Below are positions 26,451-40,400 of a stretch of 64,000 bases of DNA, piece by piece. Position 1 is the first letter of the stretch. Every line of letters starts with the position of its first letter. Under the pieces are notes generated by a model, which worked only from the letters and a program-made list of their open reading frames with translations, was not told the origin of the DNA and did not search any database. Made by a program: the position numbers and the translations under genes. The stretch comes from Heliocidaris erythrogramma (lineage: Eukaryota; Echinodermata; Echinoidea; Camarodonta; Echinometridae): NCBI GenBank assembly GCA_025617745.1, contig CM046863.1, positions 11,972,273 to 12,036,272 on the forward strand, given 5' to 3'.

Positions 26451-27680
26451 CCACCATCATCATCACCACCACCATCATTATCATCACCACGGTCCCCCTT
26501 CTCCTTACCTCTGTATCAGTAGATGTTCTCAGCAGTCTGGCCAGTGCAGGTATACCACCATTAGCTTTGATCTTCACTTTGTTCTCTTCATGTGCTTTGC
26601 CGTAACTCAGGTTTCTCAGGGAGCCGCAAGCGGTCCGGTGGATCTCTGGGACTGGGTTGCCTAGCAACCCTACCAGCGGCTGGATGCCACCCATTTCTCT
26701 GAAAAAAGGGGAGGGATAAAAATAAAGTAACAGAAATCAACATGTTAATAGGGTAAATTTGGCAACACTGAGGAAAGGTTCTTTTAAAGCAATCACTGAA
26801 ATAGTTGCATTGATGATGATAATAATCAACATCATCATAGTCATCATCATCATCGTCGTTATCGTCATCGTCATCATGATCAAATATCACTGATCTTTCA
26901 GCACACACATCACGCTAAAGAAACTTATATTCTCACAGTAAAGTGAAAGCTCATTAATTAACAGATAATTTCACCAATTGCTTTCTTAGAACCTTCCCTT
27001 AAGTGATTTAGAAATTAAATCAGTCTCACAGCCATTTAACAAACAGGATCGACCTCTTTATCTTCGCAGCAGCTCATCTTTATAATCTAAACTTCTTTCA
27101 ACAGGATTTGAAAAGTGTCTATGCCTCTAATTTTCCCCATCATGCCCCATTCTAGTTCGTGGAAGCTTAGAATATATCTGTTGGCAATTTTCCACATGAG
27201 CAACATCAAAAATAATAGTTTGAAATATAAAATGTGCCTATTTTCCAAACGGCTGTTAGTCAAAATTCAAAATAAAATGCAATTAATGTTCAAATTATAA
27301 TCTCAATTTAGCAGTGACTGTAAGGTGGCGCTGTTCAAGTTTTGCCAGTTTAATGCCATTTTAAGTCCAATGTTTTGTATACCTTGTCTTTCTCTTGATG
27401 TCATCATTCTGGTAAGAGAGATGCTGAATGTATCCTGCAGCATGGGCTACAATAGACTGGTTGGGATGACCCAGGTAATCAATCACTTCCTGTAGGTCAG
27501 GGGCTCTCCATTTACCATCACCTAGAGAGGAAAAAATAAGAAAAAAAATATAGAAATTACCTTGTGGTACTTATTATGTACATGTATATATAATTCATTA
27601 ATTTGTACAGTGGTTTATTATAATTATTTTTTTATATTTTTTAAATTTATTTCTTTTTTAATTTTTAATTTATATTATAT

Positions 27681-27731
<51 letters not shown>

Positions 27732-28364
27732 TTTTGGCGGGGGGATGTTATTTCAATCTTTAAAATGTTGATTTTGTGCATAACCAAGGCTGCTGTGAAA
27801 AGCAGTTTCAAAACTGATAATGCTACCCGGTGTAAATAAAACTACAAATGGTATTTCTTCCTCTCCACAAGTATTTTAGCTGGTTAAAAAACACATCTGA
27901 CAAAACATACAAAGAATTAAAACACAGGTTGATTTCACCTTTGCACCTGTTCACAAAATTGTACAATCAAGACAAAATAAATCTTTTGGGATAATGTTGA
28001 AGAGCTTTTGTTATAACATCCAAAATTGTATCAAAATTTTATCCAAAGCATGTCATAAACGACACAAAGCTTTTATCCCAACACTACATACATGTACATG
28101 TAGTACAAGTAACCAAAATTGAGTTTGTATTCAAATTATTAAAGACATCAAACACAAGAGATAACAATCATTGAAGTATGTATTTTTAATTTTTCAAAAC
28201 TTTATATGATCATACTCCTTTTCAAAATTATTCAGTTTTATATTCAAGGCTTGGTTAAAAAAAAAAAATCTCTACTTCTCTTCACTTTCCCTCTCTTTCA
28301 CTCTCACAATCCTCCCTCTCTCTCTCTTTCTCTCTCTCTCTCCCTCTCTCTCTTTCTTCCCCCC

Positions 28365-28400
<36 letters not shown>

Positions 28401-31400
28401 TTACCTCCTTTATCACTGGTGTTCTGGCATAATGTAATAAAAATGGAAATATAGACAGACATGCAGGTGTGGTCTTTTTTTCCCCACAACATTTAACAGA
28501 ACAAACATCAGACAAGCATGGAATAATCAAATATTCATGCATCAACAAAATGAAGATGATCAAATAATCCTGCATCAACAAAATGAAGATGATGTTTTTT
28601 GTAAACCGCATGGCATATGGAATAATGGAACCTAAACATGAATTGCGATATTAAATGAAAGTAAAATATCATGAAGGAGAATACCACCATACACTCTTGA
28701 ATCTCGTCTTAACCAAAGAAAAAAAAATCACCAAAAAACACCACTATAATTAAACATGACAGTTACTATCAAGCAACACCAATCTTTACATTTATGTTTA
28801 TTGAAAGTACATGCAACAAAAGTGAAACAAAAGGTATGTTGCGAAAGTACAAATATAGTGACTTTGTATAAAGCAAAAGTAAACAAATATATAAGATATA
28901 CATTAATGAACGAAGAAGAAGATGATGATGAAGAAGAAAAAGAAGAGTGATCAATAATAATAAATTAATAATAATAGTAATAGTAATAATAATGATGATG
29001 ATGATGATAACGATAATAATTAAAAAAATGATAATATGGTACTAATAATTTCAATAATAAAAATAATAACAATCATGACAATAATTGTGTTCAAAGAAAA
29101 CTTGGCAATACCAATGAATTTCCTAGGAACTAGTACTTTCATGCAATTATGCTTCCTTTTGCTGGTGTCCGTGTCCCTGTCACGCACGATAATATCTATC
29201 TGCAGAAATAATAATTATTGGCCTATGCAGTAATGCATTTCCCATGCAGGTCCCATACAGCATGAGTAGTACAGCTTGACTAGGATCATACAGACATCAT
29301 AATGATACTAGGGAGATTTCTCACCAAGACTACTCAGAGACGACTTAGATGACTTCCTGGACATGAGATCCTGATAGGTGGGGAGGTGGTGGTGATAGTG
29401 ACCGGACAGATACTTGGAAGGCCGGAAAATAAATTGCGCTGTGGCGCGGGTTAGAATGAAAGACGGAATGTGAAAGGGGTATGAAAAGAGTGTTGTGAGA
29501 TGGGTTAGAGAAGTAAGGGCAGGTCACATATGAAAGGTATTAACTCTGTGCAACGATGACATAGTTTTGCAAATACCGACTCCCCATGTAAAAGAGGCAT
29601 ATGGGTAATGTTGAAGGATAGATAAGAATTGGGAAGCGTTTCACATATATGACTACTAGTATCTGGGCAGTCCCCCAAAAATGATTTATAGAGTTTTTGC
29701 CACATACATGTAGAGCGAGATGAATTTAAGAAAAAAAAAGGACAACAAAATGAGATTGACAGTATCATTAATGTTGAGGGGCATTTCCAAACGCTGGTCG
29801 GGCAATCAACTTAAATACAATTATCGGATAAATGGTACATGTATGCTTTTTGGCTTATATTTGTATTGGATGGGAATACATTTTGGGCTTGTTTAAATGC
29901 TGATCGATGGCATCTTAAGTAACAGCATGGTTTGTAGCTTCATAGTAATTACAGCAACATGACAATTACATGTTATTTAAATACAGTACCAATGTACCAA
30001 AATGCTGTAAGAATGAAAACAGCTATGGACAGTCCGCAAGTTTAGTAAATGAACAGTTAGTAGATGTGAGACTGTGAAAAAACACACAATTGCAAATACA
30101 TGTAGTTATTACAGAACAAATGACATTAACAGTTAAAGAGAAGGTCGAGTTCTAGGAAAGGTAAACAAATTATTTGTGAGCATTCTCATTCTTTTTATGT
30201 TAGTTTAGAAGATTATTATAGTACTGGAAATGTCCCCTGAAAAGGATTGCTCTTCAAATGCCCCGACATTCAAATTATGACAAGAAACATCTGAAATGTT
30301 CGGGCCGAACATTTGTGTGTAGTCCCATATACACATCTCTGTGTGCAGTGCATGTGACTCTCAGCTGGATTGAGTCAATTTTTCATCATTTTGGTTGATT
30401 CCAAAACCTAACAGCATACACCAATTTACTATGTGCTACATGTATAATCAACCTTTCCCAATTGCTTTGAGACAGTTTCTTTGACAATTCAATCTCATGA
30501 CCAGAACTCAACTTTATCTTTAACCCTAATAGAGCCGGGTTATTTAGACCCATCTCACAGCCGGGGGGGGGGGCTGATTCCGCCCCCCCCTAAGATCTCG
30601 GCCGTCCAACGCGCATTCGCAACGAAAATCGGCACACACGTCGCCGACCACGTAATCTACAAAACTGTATAGTCAATTTCTCCGAAAAATGTCACAACTA
30701 ATTAATTATGCTAATTTATGCATAAAATTAATGGTTTGCTCTAATTAAATAAAGCCCCAAAACTGCTAATTTTTTGTATAGAGACTCTTTGTCAGATTCT
30801 GATCAAATAAACCAAAAAAAAAATTCGGTAAAATCCTTTTTTTCTTATGTATTTTATTGTTTTTTTTAATTTCTTATGTATTTCTTTGTTTTTCGACTTT
30901 TTGTTTTTTATTTTTTTTTTCGATGGAATTCGTCGGCGACACTATTTTAATCATAAACAACATAAAATTAATTGTTTTTAAACAGTAAAAGTAAAAATAA
31001 TGAAACATTTATGAATTTTAGCTGGAAACACAATTTGCATTGGATTTGTACACAAAATCACGTTTTTGAGCAATTTTGGGTCTGACATGCACTTACGAAA
31101 TGTTGCGTAACTCCGGAACCGCACCCGCGGACATCACAAATTTGGTCTCAAAAGTTGCGCAAGACTTGAAAGAAAAAAGTAGTGAAGCGGCGTGGTGACT
31201 GCTTTTCGCGATGCGAACATATTACGCGAAACGTCGAGGGGGGGGCGGAATCCGCCCCCCCCCCCCGGTCCTATTAGGGTTAAACAGGAGAATTAGTCTG
31301 TCCCTAACGTGGGCACATTACACAATTATGAAACAAATGGCATGTTTCAGTCTCTCTTTCTCTCCCCTCTCTTGTATACGTTTTACCATCTTCAATCTTG

Positions 31401-34400
31401 AGTACAAATCCACCAAATCACAAAAAAATTCTTAACTTTTATGATTCAACGAATGTTTAATAGACCTCTTCGGTAATGTATGCAAATTTTATGCATACCT
31501 TTCAAACAAAGGTTGTTCTTGACAACCTGAAAGCTTTGCCAGAGACTTGCCGGACATAGCTACAAATAATGTATGCAAAATGGATTCTAAGCATTGTGGC
31601 TCATTTATAAAAAGCAGGTTGATGGAATAGCTTGTCACTAGGTGCTCAGAGAATATATGTGCATAAATTTGTATACATTACAGAAGCAGTCTATTGGGGG
31701 GTACTTGTTTTTCCGAAGGTTCGTAGTTCCGAAACACAAATTTCCCATAGCAGGGGAGTCTTAATTCCGAAAATTAAATAGGGCTCATAATACTGAACAT
31801 TTGATGCATTACTCTGAAAGTTTGTAATTCCAAAAATGAAAAAGGGTTCAAAATTCTGAAGGTTCAGAATTCTGAAAATGCAATAGAGCCCTACATAACC
31901 TTTTGGAATTACAAACCTTCGGAAATATGAACACTTTTTCAGTTACAGAATTATAAACCCTCTTTCATTTTCGAAATTACACACCGTCTCTGTAAGGAAC
32001 CTTCGGAAAAACTAAGCTGTGTTAACCGTTTAATTACTCATTGATGAAGTGAATAACAGTGATAAGATACAATCACCAGGGTCAGGTTTCATGAAACTTG
32101 TTATCAGTAACAAGTGCCACATTTCTATGACAAATTCGCTCCCAGCCAATCAGATGCAAGGATTTCAGTAGCTTTTAACAATTATCGTTAATTTGTCATT
32201 GATATTCAAGTTTAATGAAACAGGCCCTGTAAGGGGTTGGTACAAATATGTGTGTCAAAACATGTATGACGAATGAGCCCTTTCTGGCTGAAAACAATTT
32301 GGTTAGCTAGATGTATAATACAAAACTTTTCAGATGAAATTTATACCTTTTTCCTCATGTTCATATTCGGGATCACTTTCCTCAAATCCAGCTATTAAAG
32401 GATTGTGAACACAGTCAAACACATTGTGAAAGTTCTCTGTAATAACTTGTACATGGTATCTATTTTCTATTCTAATTCAAAGTTAGTATATATGGTAAAA
32501 CCTCATTTATACATGCTACAGTGAACGGGCTAAGAAAAACAAGCCAAAATAAAACCAAATTAAAAGCAAGTAGGGTGAAAAAAAAAGTAATTGTGTGGTA
32601 ATAAAAGTTTGTACACGTACTCACTTAGGATCATAAGATACGCACATGTAATTGTGAAGCACAAAATGATTGTCAATTTATTGATCTATTTTTCTTTTCC
32701 AAACTTTATTTGCATATTTTGTTTATAGGCCATTTACTGTTTTACTTGTGTGAAAGGGGCTTTACAGCATTACCTATAAAAAGAAGACCACGCTTTTCTG
32801 TTCTACTGTATACAGTTTTCTTCTCTCGAATAGGCTTTCATATGGAAGAACTTCATGGAACATTAAAAAAGCATCTACTCTAAATGGCCGCAGGCTAGCT
32901 ATTAATGTAATTCTTCAACCATTCTGTGCAAGATTCAATAATCAAATTCACAGGTACTCAAAAGTACATGAAGCGGTTGAATTCTGAAATCTAATGAAAA
33001 TAGAACAATTGTGCAATGCATTCAAATATAATTCATAGGAGTTCATCACATTTGTCTTTGTTCAGAGACTTTATGTACCACAATCAGCAAGATAAAAAAA
33101 AAAAACCTTCAAAATCTATGAATAATAAATAACCCTTTAATACCTTTTTCTGGAGGTATGAACGGGTCATGCGAGGGCGTCCTATCCAGGGTACCAGCTG
33201 CTGACCTCTCGTCAAGGTCAGGGTCATGACCTCTGTTGTCGGCCGCGTACTCATCGTAGGGTTGCCGTGATGATACATATGGATCCTCTTCTATAAGAAT
33301 GAATGAAATAATCGTAAATGGTAATCAATACGGACTTATATTTAATCCGACCCTTTCGGCCTCATATTAATGAAAAAGAAAAAAATAAAAAATTTTGATT
33401 GTGCGAATCATCATATTATCAATAACATACGAAAAGCTATGCTGAGAAAGACAATTCAAATTCATTTTATCTTTCAAACGAAATCATATCTCCCGAACGT
33501 GCTAAACCACCAAAAATTTATGATAATTAAGCACTGAAGCATTTCCATCTATCCTTTGGGAGTCACTGACTGAGGTTATCACTAGAGCTGTAAACAAAAT
33601 ACAGACATGATAATCAACAATAAAGGGGGGGGGGTGGGAACACTGCAAAATAAAATACTAATGAAACAGTGTGGTGCATGAAAAGCAAGATCACTCTGAT
33701 GGAAGTGCATGAGGGAAATATGAAAAAAATCTTGAGCACAAAAAATATCAACTTAAACATTTGTATAACAGGAAATAATTAACCTGGTATAGCATAGTAA
33801 ATTGCTACACATTTCAGGTATGATTGCCACACAAATTTCCAGATGTGTAGCAGTTTGCTATATTGAACTGTGCAGAATTTTAAACAAAATAATTGTCTGC
33901 TAACTGAAATTGCTATTCCAATTTCAGCTGGTAAATTATTCCCTGATAAATTAAACACATTATGGGATTCTTATCAAAATCAACATTAATATTTTCTATT
34001 TATCATTACTTAAAGGTTGACTAAATTAGAGAGAAAATGGGTGCTCTTTCCATGTAGTTTTGCCTTCTAATCACGAATCTGCCAATCGATTGTCCAAATT
34101 ATGTCTCGTTTTGGCGAAAAAGGGGGAAAAGTAGAGGTTTTGGGACCGTTACTTAAAACTCGTGAGCTGATTGGCTAACCCCCAAGTGACGTATGAAAAG
34201 TAAGAGGCACAAGATCTGCAGGCTGCAGCATATAATATTGTACACAGAATGCGGTATTTGACCCCTATGTTCAACGGACAATTTATGAAAAAAGGAAATT
34301 AATCACTATAATCTTAGGAGTGAATAATCATTAGCAATATATTTTCTACAAGATCAGAAAACGATTTTGCCCAAATATACAGCTTTTGTTTTGTTTTTAG

Positions 34401-37400
34401 CTTTTCTTTTGAACAATGTTCTCATCCACCTGAGCTTGCCGAACGAAAGTTTTGCATTGGTCATAAACGCGTGCACAGCCGTTTTATGCGTCTGTATGTA
34501 CAATGTCCTACACATATTTAGTACGGCAGTGACTATGTTCCCCTCGTACATAGCGACTGGTGAACGCTTTTGTTTTGTTTATTTCACTCACGGCCTTTTT
34601 TTTTTACTTCGCTTTACATAGTACGTTAGTACCGACTTAGATTTTGGCTGAATTCGAGTAACTTATATAGAGAGAGGAAAAGTGCCCGCGATTCCGAGTT
34701 GGAGGACTTTTCTGAGCCATGCAGATACGAACTCTGATTTATCAGATGATTTATCAGACCCCGAAGGCAAAGAAGCTCGAGTGGCAAGGGGAAATTCGAC
34801 CATATTATATGTTTGAACCCCTCGCAGAATACGGTGAAGGGCCGTGGGTGAAGTAACTCCAGGGAGCTCCAACGCGTTGGAGCTCCCTGGAGTTACGGGT
34901 GAAGTAGACCGAAAATTCTGTCTCTCGTTCGTTAGGTCGTCTTAGCTAACGAACGAGAGACAGAATTTTCGGTCTACGGGTGAAGCTGCTGCAGCTGCTG
35001 TCGTTGAAAAACAGATTGGAAGACTTGACTCCAAGTCTGATCGTTGGAATAGCTGAATCTTTTAGCTAGCTTATCCTTCTCTTCATGCCAAATTCGGAAT
35101 ACAGGCCAGGATCCTCAAAATCATCTTCGGCAAAGTCATCGCTGCAGATTGTACTCCACTCACTTGGCCGGCCCTTGCCACTCTGCCCGCGTGAGCTTTA
35201 CCTTTGCGACCCACAATTTCCGTAGATTTTCATCTTTAGGAAAATGATGTAGGCTTACACCATCTTTAGGGGTCTTGCTACAGCCCGCAACTATACACCG
35301 ATTAGGCATTATTGATGAAACTGTGTCCCAAAATCAAAGTTATTGTGAGGAATTAAACACACGAAAATACGCAATGCAAATGGTCGATGCGGTGAATATC
35401 ATGCTCGACACCGGGCTGGGCCTGCCGGGGGCCTCCGGGCGCACACGGTATAGGTTAGTGGAATATTTTCCCTTACTTTTCATGCGTCACAGATCACGTG
35501 ATCACGATGTTGCTTTGATGGGTTTTTTTAGGGGCGGGGCTTATGACTGTGTAAATCAGCAAAAATGTACTTTTCAAATGATTATAAAATATGACTGAAT
35601 GCATAAAAAATTGTGTGATGGATATTTTTTGGCTCCTGATGACACCTTCCTACGAAAAATGGGCAATTATTTTTTTATTTTAGTGACCCTTTAATACTGA
35701 TAACTTTTCTTTGCAACTTTTTAGGATTTTCTTCTGTTATATTTCAAGACAAATTAAGGGACAGTTAACCTGGGACAAAAACGGAATAATGCCCCAAGTT
35801 ATTGAATACCTCAAAATTGGCATGGGTATTTTCATCCATGTATAGCTCTTACAGTGTTAAATGACTAATCAATATGTTACTCGCTTCCATCCTCTTACGA
35901 TTGATTGCGGGTGAATTAAAACAATGAACGACCTTCAGTCATTTCTATTGTCAAAACTCTAAGCCGATATACAAAAGTTTACTGCAAACATGATAATGGG
36001 GCAATGTGTGCAATGAAACAGTAATAGACCTTGTATTTCTCTCTAAATGACTAGCCTGCTCTGGGCTTTACATGTATTTCTTCTTTACGATACAGGCTAA
36101 TGCCAAGGTTAAGTGGAGCAATTACGTTACAGTTAAAGGTAAGGTACTGTACAAGTATAGTGCTTGGTCAAGGGCAGAATTCACAATTACATGTAGGTTA
36201 TTTCAGAAAATTGAAAATGGAACATTTTCACCGAGCATACAGTATTTAGCAGAACCTACATGTATAAAGGAACATTTATTTTCAGAAGAAAGTGATAAGA
36301 GAAAGAGGAGGGGGAGGTGGGGTGGGGGGGGGGGGGGGAGGGATGAGGTTACAGAAAGAAATGGGTGGGGAAAAAAGTGTACATGTATTTTGTAGTTTCA
36401 TAGATGTACCTTCTAAGAGTTCATCTAAACTCTGTGTCTTATGCACAGGCATAAACCAGGAATTCACTCTCTCCATGTTCAAATCAGTAACTTAGCAACA
36501 CCAGTGACTGAGCTCTCCCAAAAGTCTTTCCAGGGTACAGTATAAAGTTCTATAATAACCGAATCTGAGCCTTCTGAGTCTAAACTCTCCAACGCTACGT
36601 AAAGTCTTCCCACATAACGTTTCCATAATCACAAAAGAGCTTTCACACTTGATGGGTCTTTCATATTCGTTTTCGTATTTGTTTCAAAATCTGATTGTTT
36701 TAAATGCCTGTTAACATGGGAGCAAGCTAATTCTGATGAAACATGAACTAATATTTGTCTCAGTCATATTAAAGTGTCAATTTTTATTTCCAATATATAT
36801 CCTTTAATCCCTTGAAGCAAACAAGAGAGAATTCTCTTCAAAATTTACATCCAACTTCAGCAAAATTATTTCAAAATTCTCAAACACTTCTTGTCTCGTT
36901 TCCATCCCATATTGTTAGGTACACATGATCTTCAAGACACACTTTTTCAGATAAAAGTCCTCCGGTCAGTGAATTATTTTGTCACAACACAGGGCTTGAT
37001 ATATTCCAAAGAAAATCCAAATGTGATGTATTATTATTAAACTCCAGGATAGCACAAGACCCCACTACGATTTGTGGGTGCTGTGTATTCCGATTCACTA
37101 GTATGAAACAGAGGCTTTCTATGAAATGCACCAACATCATACTGCAAACTATGCAATGTACACCTGTCAGTCCCATTCAGTATTATCCACGTATGAGCAA
37201 ATCCCTCTTCATCTACATGTAATTAGGACTTCATTATACCAATCCGTCACGGAGCGTTTGATTTCCATGGTTAAAAGCATTAACACGGAATTGGTGGATT
37301 TTCCATCAAATTGGACACACTTTTGGATCCCAGTTATAAGCGGTTAATTTTGCAGCTCGTGTAACGAATGAGAAATTGCACCAGTGAACGGGGTAATGAA

Positions 37401-40400
37401 TGACAATGAAACTATATCCTGGCCTTTCTATTTTCAGCCTGTGAGCAACTCTAAAACTAGATTTATCGATACCACACCAAAATAGGCACCTTCTCACATG
37501 CAATGATTGAAATGATGAACTCATGAGGAATCCCTCTGGCGAAACAACACAGAAATGAACACACGGGGCAGTGTTGAAAGATGATTCTATTGTGATACAA
37601 TGATGAAAATCTGATTAAATCCGATTCTGAGCTTCATCCAGTTTCTGATGTACACTAGCTCCTCTGTCCCTCCGATAGGGAGCAAAGCCCCAAGTCAACT
37701 GGTCAAATATGTATGCACCATAACGATAACCAATGTATCAGCTCAATATCGCTATACTAATAATTTCTTTTCCAACAATAAACTTGAAAATGAAATCAAA
37801 CAAAAAACGGGGCTCTCAGATACTGCATCCTCTTCATCCAATCAACTCGTTTTAAAAGCAATTTTCACAAGTATCACACGCAATGCCTCCGAAGTAGTGA
37901 TCAATAATTTCTCAATTAAAATCAGAACCAACAGGTGTGCGTGTGTAAGAACAAATACTATGCTATTATCTGTACATCTCAGAGTGGCTCCCTATTCACA
38001 CAAACACACACAAGCACGCTCACTGATTAGCGATGCATCATGCATTTTTTCCTCATAACATCACTCATTTATGGCTAACCCTTTCGCCCTTGAACGGAGA
38101 TTGACTAGACACGTTCAGACCACACCCTTCAGGCCAAGGTGTTCTATGGGTTAACCATGTGATTGTAGGAGACACTTCATGTTTGTGTAAACATACCTTC
38201 GAGCTATACATAGATCATTGCCTATTCATATGTCATATTTCTATGAATGTTATAAAAATATAAGTGGCCTGTTCACATAACCAAAAACAAGCGCTACTCT
38301 GTAGCATTCGTAAATTTAGCACAGAAGTGTTTAAGAATCCATATACCGGTATGGTTATGTCCGTCGAAGTGACTACAGTCACATATTATACAAATAATAT
38401 ATTCTTTTCATATAGTAGAGCAGTGTGGAAGGTCCTTGATGGTGTAGTGTATTTACATAATGAGAGGGCGCAAGGTTCAAGATGAATTCCTTAAATTGAA
38501 CTTGAATCGAGACGGGAATGATAACAAGTAAATGAAAATGAAACCATTAAATTTCTTTAAATAAAGTTCTTTCTTCTTTCACAAAGGGTAAAGCTAAATA
38601 CATGTATATGAAAAATGGTATCAGATGGGGAATACCTACATGTGTATAATATATTGTAACTTGGTGAGAAAACCAATATGCACCATTTCTTTTAATGTAA
38701 ACAGGATATGCATACATGTACACAAGCAACGAAAGAAAAGAAAAGAATGAAAAAACAGTAAGTAACCTAAATTGGGGTGGATAGGGGAAAAGTACATTTC
38801 TTTGAATTTCGATTTTCTATATTTTCCCTAGGAATGATGCAGACTATTTCTAATTAATTTTATGAAACACCTTGTGAAAATAACAGCTCATACAGACTTG
38901 TCTTCTTGATACAGTATGTATATCACAGAGAAATATGGTAGGCCTACAACATCTTAATACAGCTTCAGCAATAATAGCGCGAGGGTGTGTCGTTTCCATG
39001 ACTATGTCTGGTCTTCAAATGCTTCATCAAGAATTAAGGGCATAATATCATCGACTGAGAGCAGAAAGGGCATTACATGTAACTCACATATTGTGAACAG
39101 AGTTAACCCACTGGACACTGCATTCTCTCATTTCCATAGGCTTAATAAAATAACTACCTGGGGAGCGTTCATTTAGCATTCTGTCAGTGATTTTAACTGA
39201 CAACTGTTATAAGCTACTGAAATCCTTGCATCTGATTGGCTGAGAGCAAATTTGTCAGTAAAAATCACTGACAAAACGCTTAATGAAACGCTCCCCATGT
39301 TCGAGTAGTTAATGGCTTAATACAGGAACTACATGTACCTGGGGAGAGTTTCATTTAGCATTCTGTCAGTGATTTTAACTGACAACTGTTATAAGCTACT
39401 GAAATCCTTGCATCTGATTGGCTGAGAGCAAATTTGTCAGTAAAAATCACTGACAAAATGCTTAATGCAACGTTCCCCAAGTTCGAGTAGTTAATGGCTT
39501 AAAGTCACATCGTGGCAGGTTTTCATGGGTAATTTGACACCATTCCTGTGTTTACCTCATAACAGGTACCTTATAACACTTTTAATGAAAGGCAGTTCTT
39601 ATGCAATGATTTGTTCCATCTTCCTACTACAGTGTAAGGAAATATCATCATCATAAATCTCCCCAGCTTGAGTAATTATATGGTGGGACAGACCCATGGC
39701 CAGACCCATCTCCCTGGTTTTGCTGCCTGCCTGCCCAGGAGACCTCTGTCATATTAATTAGTACATGTAATTCAACCAAAATCTGGTGTCAGCTAAGCAT
39801 TATGCAATGCACATGGACACTGGTGATTCAGTGGCTTTAAGGCCCTCCTGGCTTTCAACCAAAAACAAGACATTTTAGGTAGCTTTTTATCAAAGGGCAA
39901 TACTATATTTTTATGTCAGAAGTAAGATTAGATGACTGATACAAATATAGCACGGTAGACAGAACATCAGACGTGACTCTTGTCTATATGTCCCACACGT
40001 GCAAAAATTAAAGTACCGGGACAGTGTCTTACAATGGTGGTGTCGGAAATCCACATCAAGATATTGTGCAACAAAAGGTATTCCATAACCTTTGAAAACA
40101 ACATTGAGGTCTAACAAGTGCAGTTTGGTGTTAAAAGTGACGGTTCAATAGTGCAGTACAAGAGCTCTGTGCAGAGTTCAGATTTTAACAATCATTTTAG
40201 CATGCATGGTGACCTTTCAATTTCTCTAACAACAACTGCTCCTGGAAGGATGTACGGATAGGGTTAGGTGTAGGGTAAGGGTTCAGGTTAAAGTTGGTTT
40301 AGTATATGGTCCAGGGTTGAATTCAGGGGAGCGTTTCATCAAGCGTTTTGTCAGTGATTTTTACTGACAAATCTGCTCTCAGCCAATCAGATGCAAGGAT

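Larger units (their letters stand above)
34645..35060 (+). pseudogene. P2X7-tail-like coding relic, frameshifted and interrupted
   Basis: Plus-strand pieces: [20 protein letters not shown] then, in another frame, [18 protein letters not shown], then [18 protein letters not shown]. The RPYxFEP block followed by an acidic/Ala stretch resembles the domain family found in the P2X7 receptor C-terminus and in many invertebrate proteins. I recognise it only by pattern; the zinc-binding Cys block that should follow is not clear. Confidence 0.4.
34010..35694. mobile_element. TTAA-flanked element with AAGG.T.ACTAAA ends and coding relics
   Basis: Left TTAAAGGTTGACTAAATT (TTAA 34010-34013); right ATTTTAGTGACCCTTTAA (TTAA 35691-35694). 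Ends are inverted with a few mismatches. TTAA plus AGGGTCACTAAA termini suggest a Kolobok-like superfamily. The interior (34640-35230) has richer GC and open-frame fragments unlike the flanking intron. No transposase seen. Confidence 0.6.

Noticed and set aside
25639..26694. 351-codon minus-strand open frame with poly-Met/Val
   Set aside because: The first about 63 codons are exon 7 of delta-catenin; the rest is read-through of the donor into (CAT/CAC)n.
29325..29370. Shorter form of exon 5 using the better pyrimidine tract
   Set aside because: It enters in phase 0, whereas the upstream exon leaves one base, which would bring in a stop after a few codons; the 114-nt form keeps the frame.
37648..38058. 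136-codon open frame as a gene
   Set aside because: No motif, no splice or promoter context, and a length that is reachable by chance in this much sequence.
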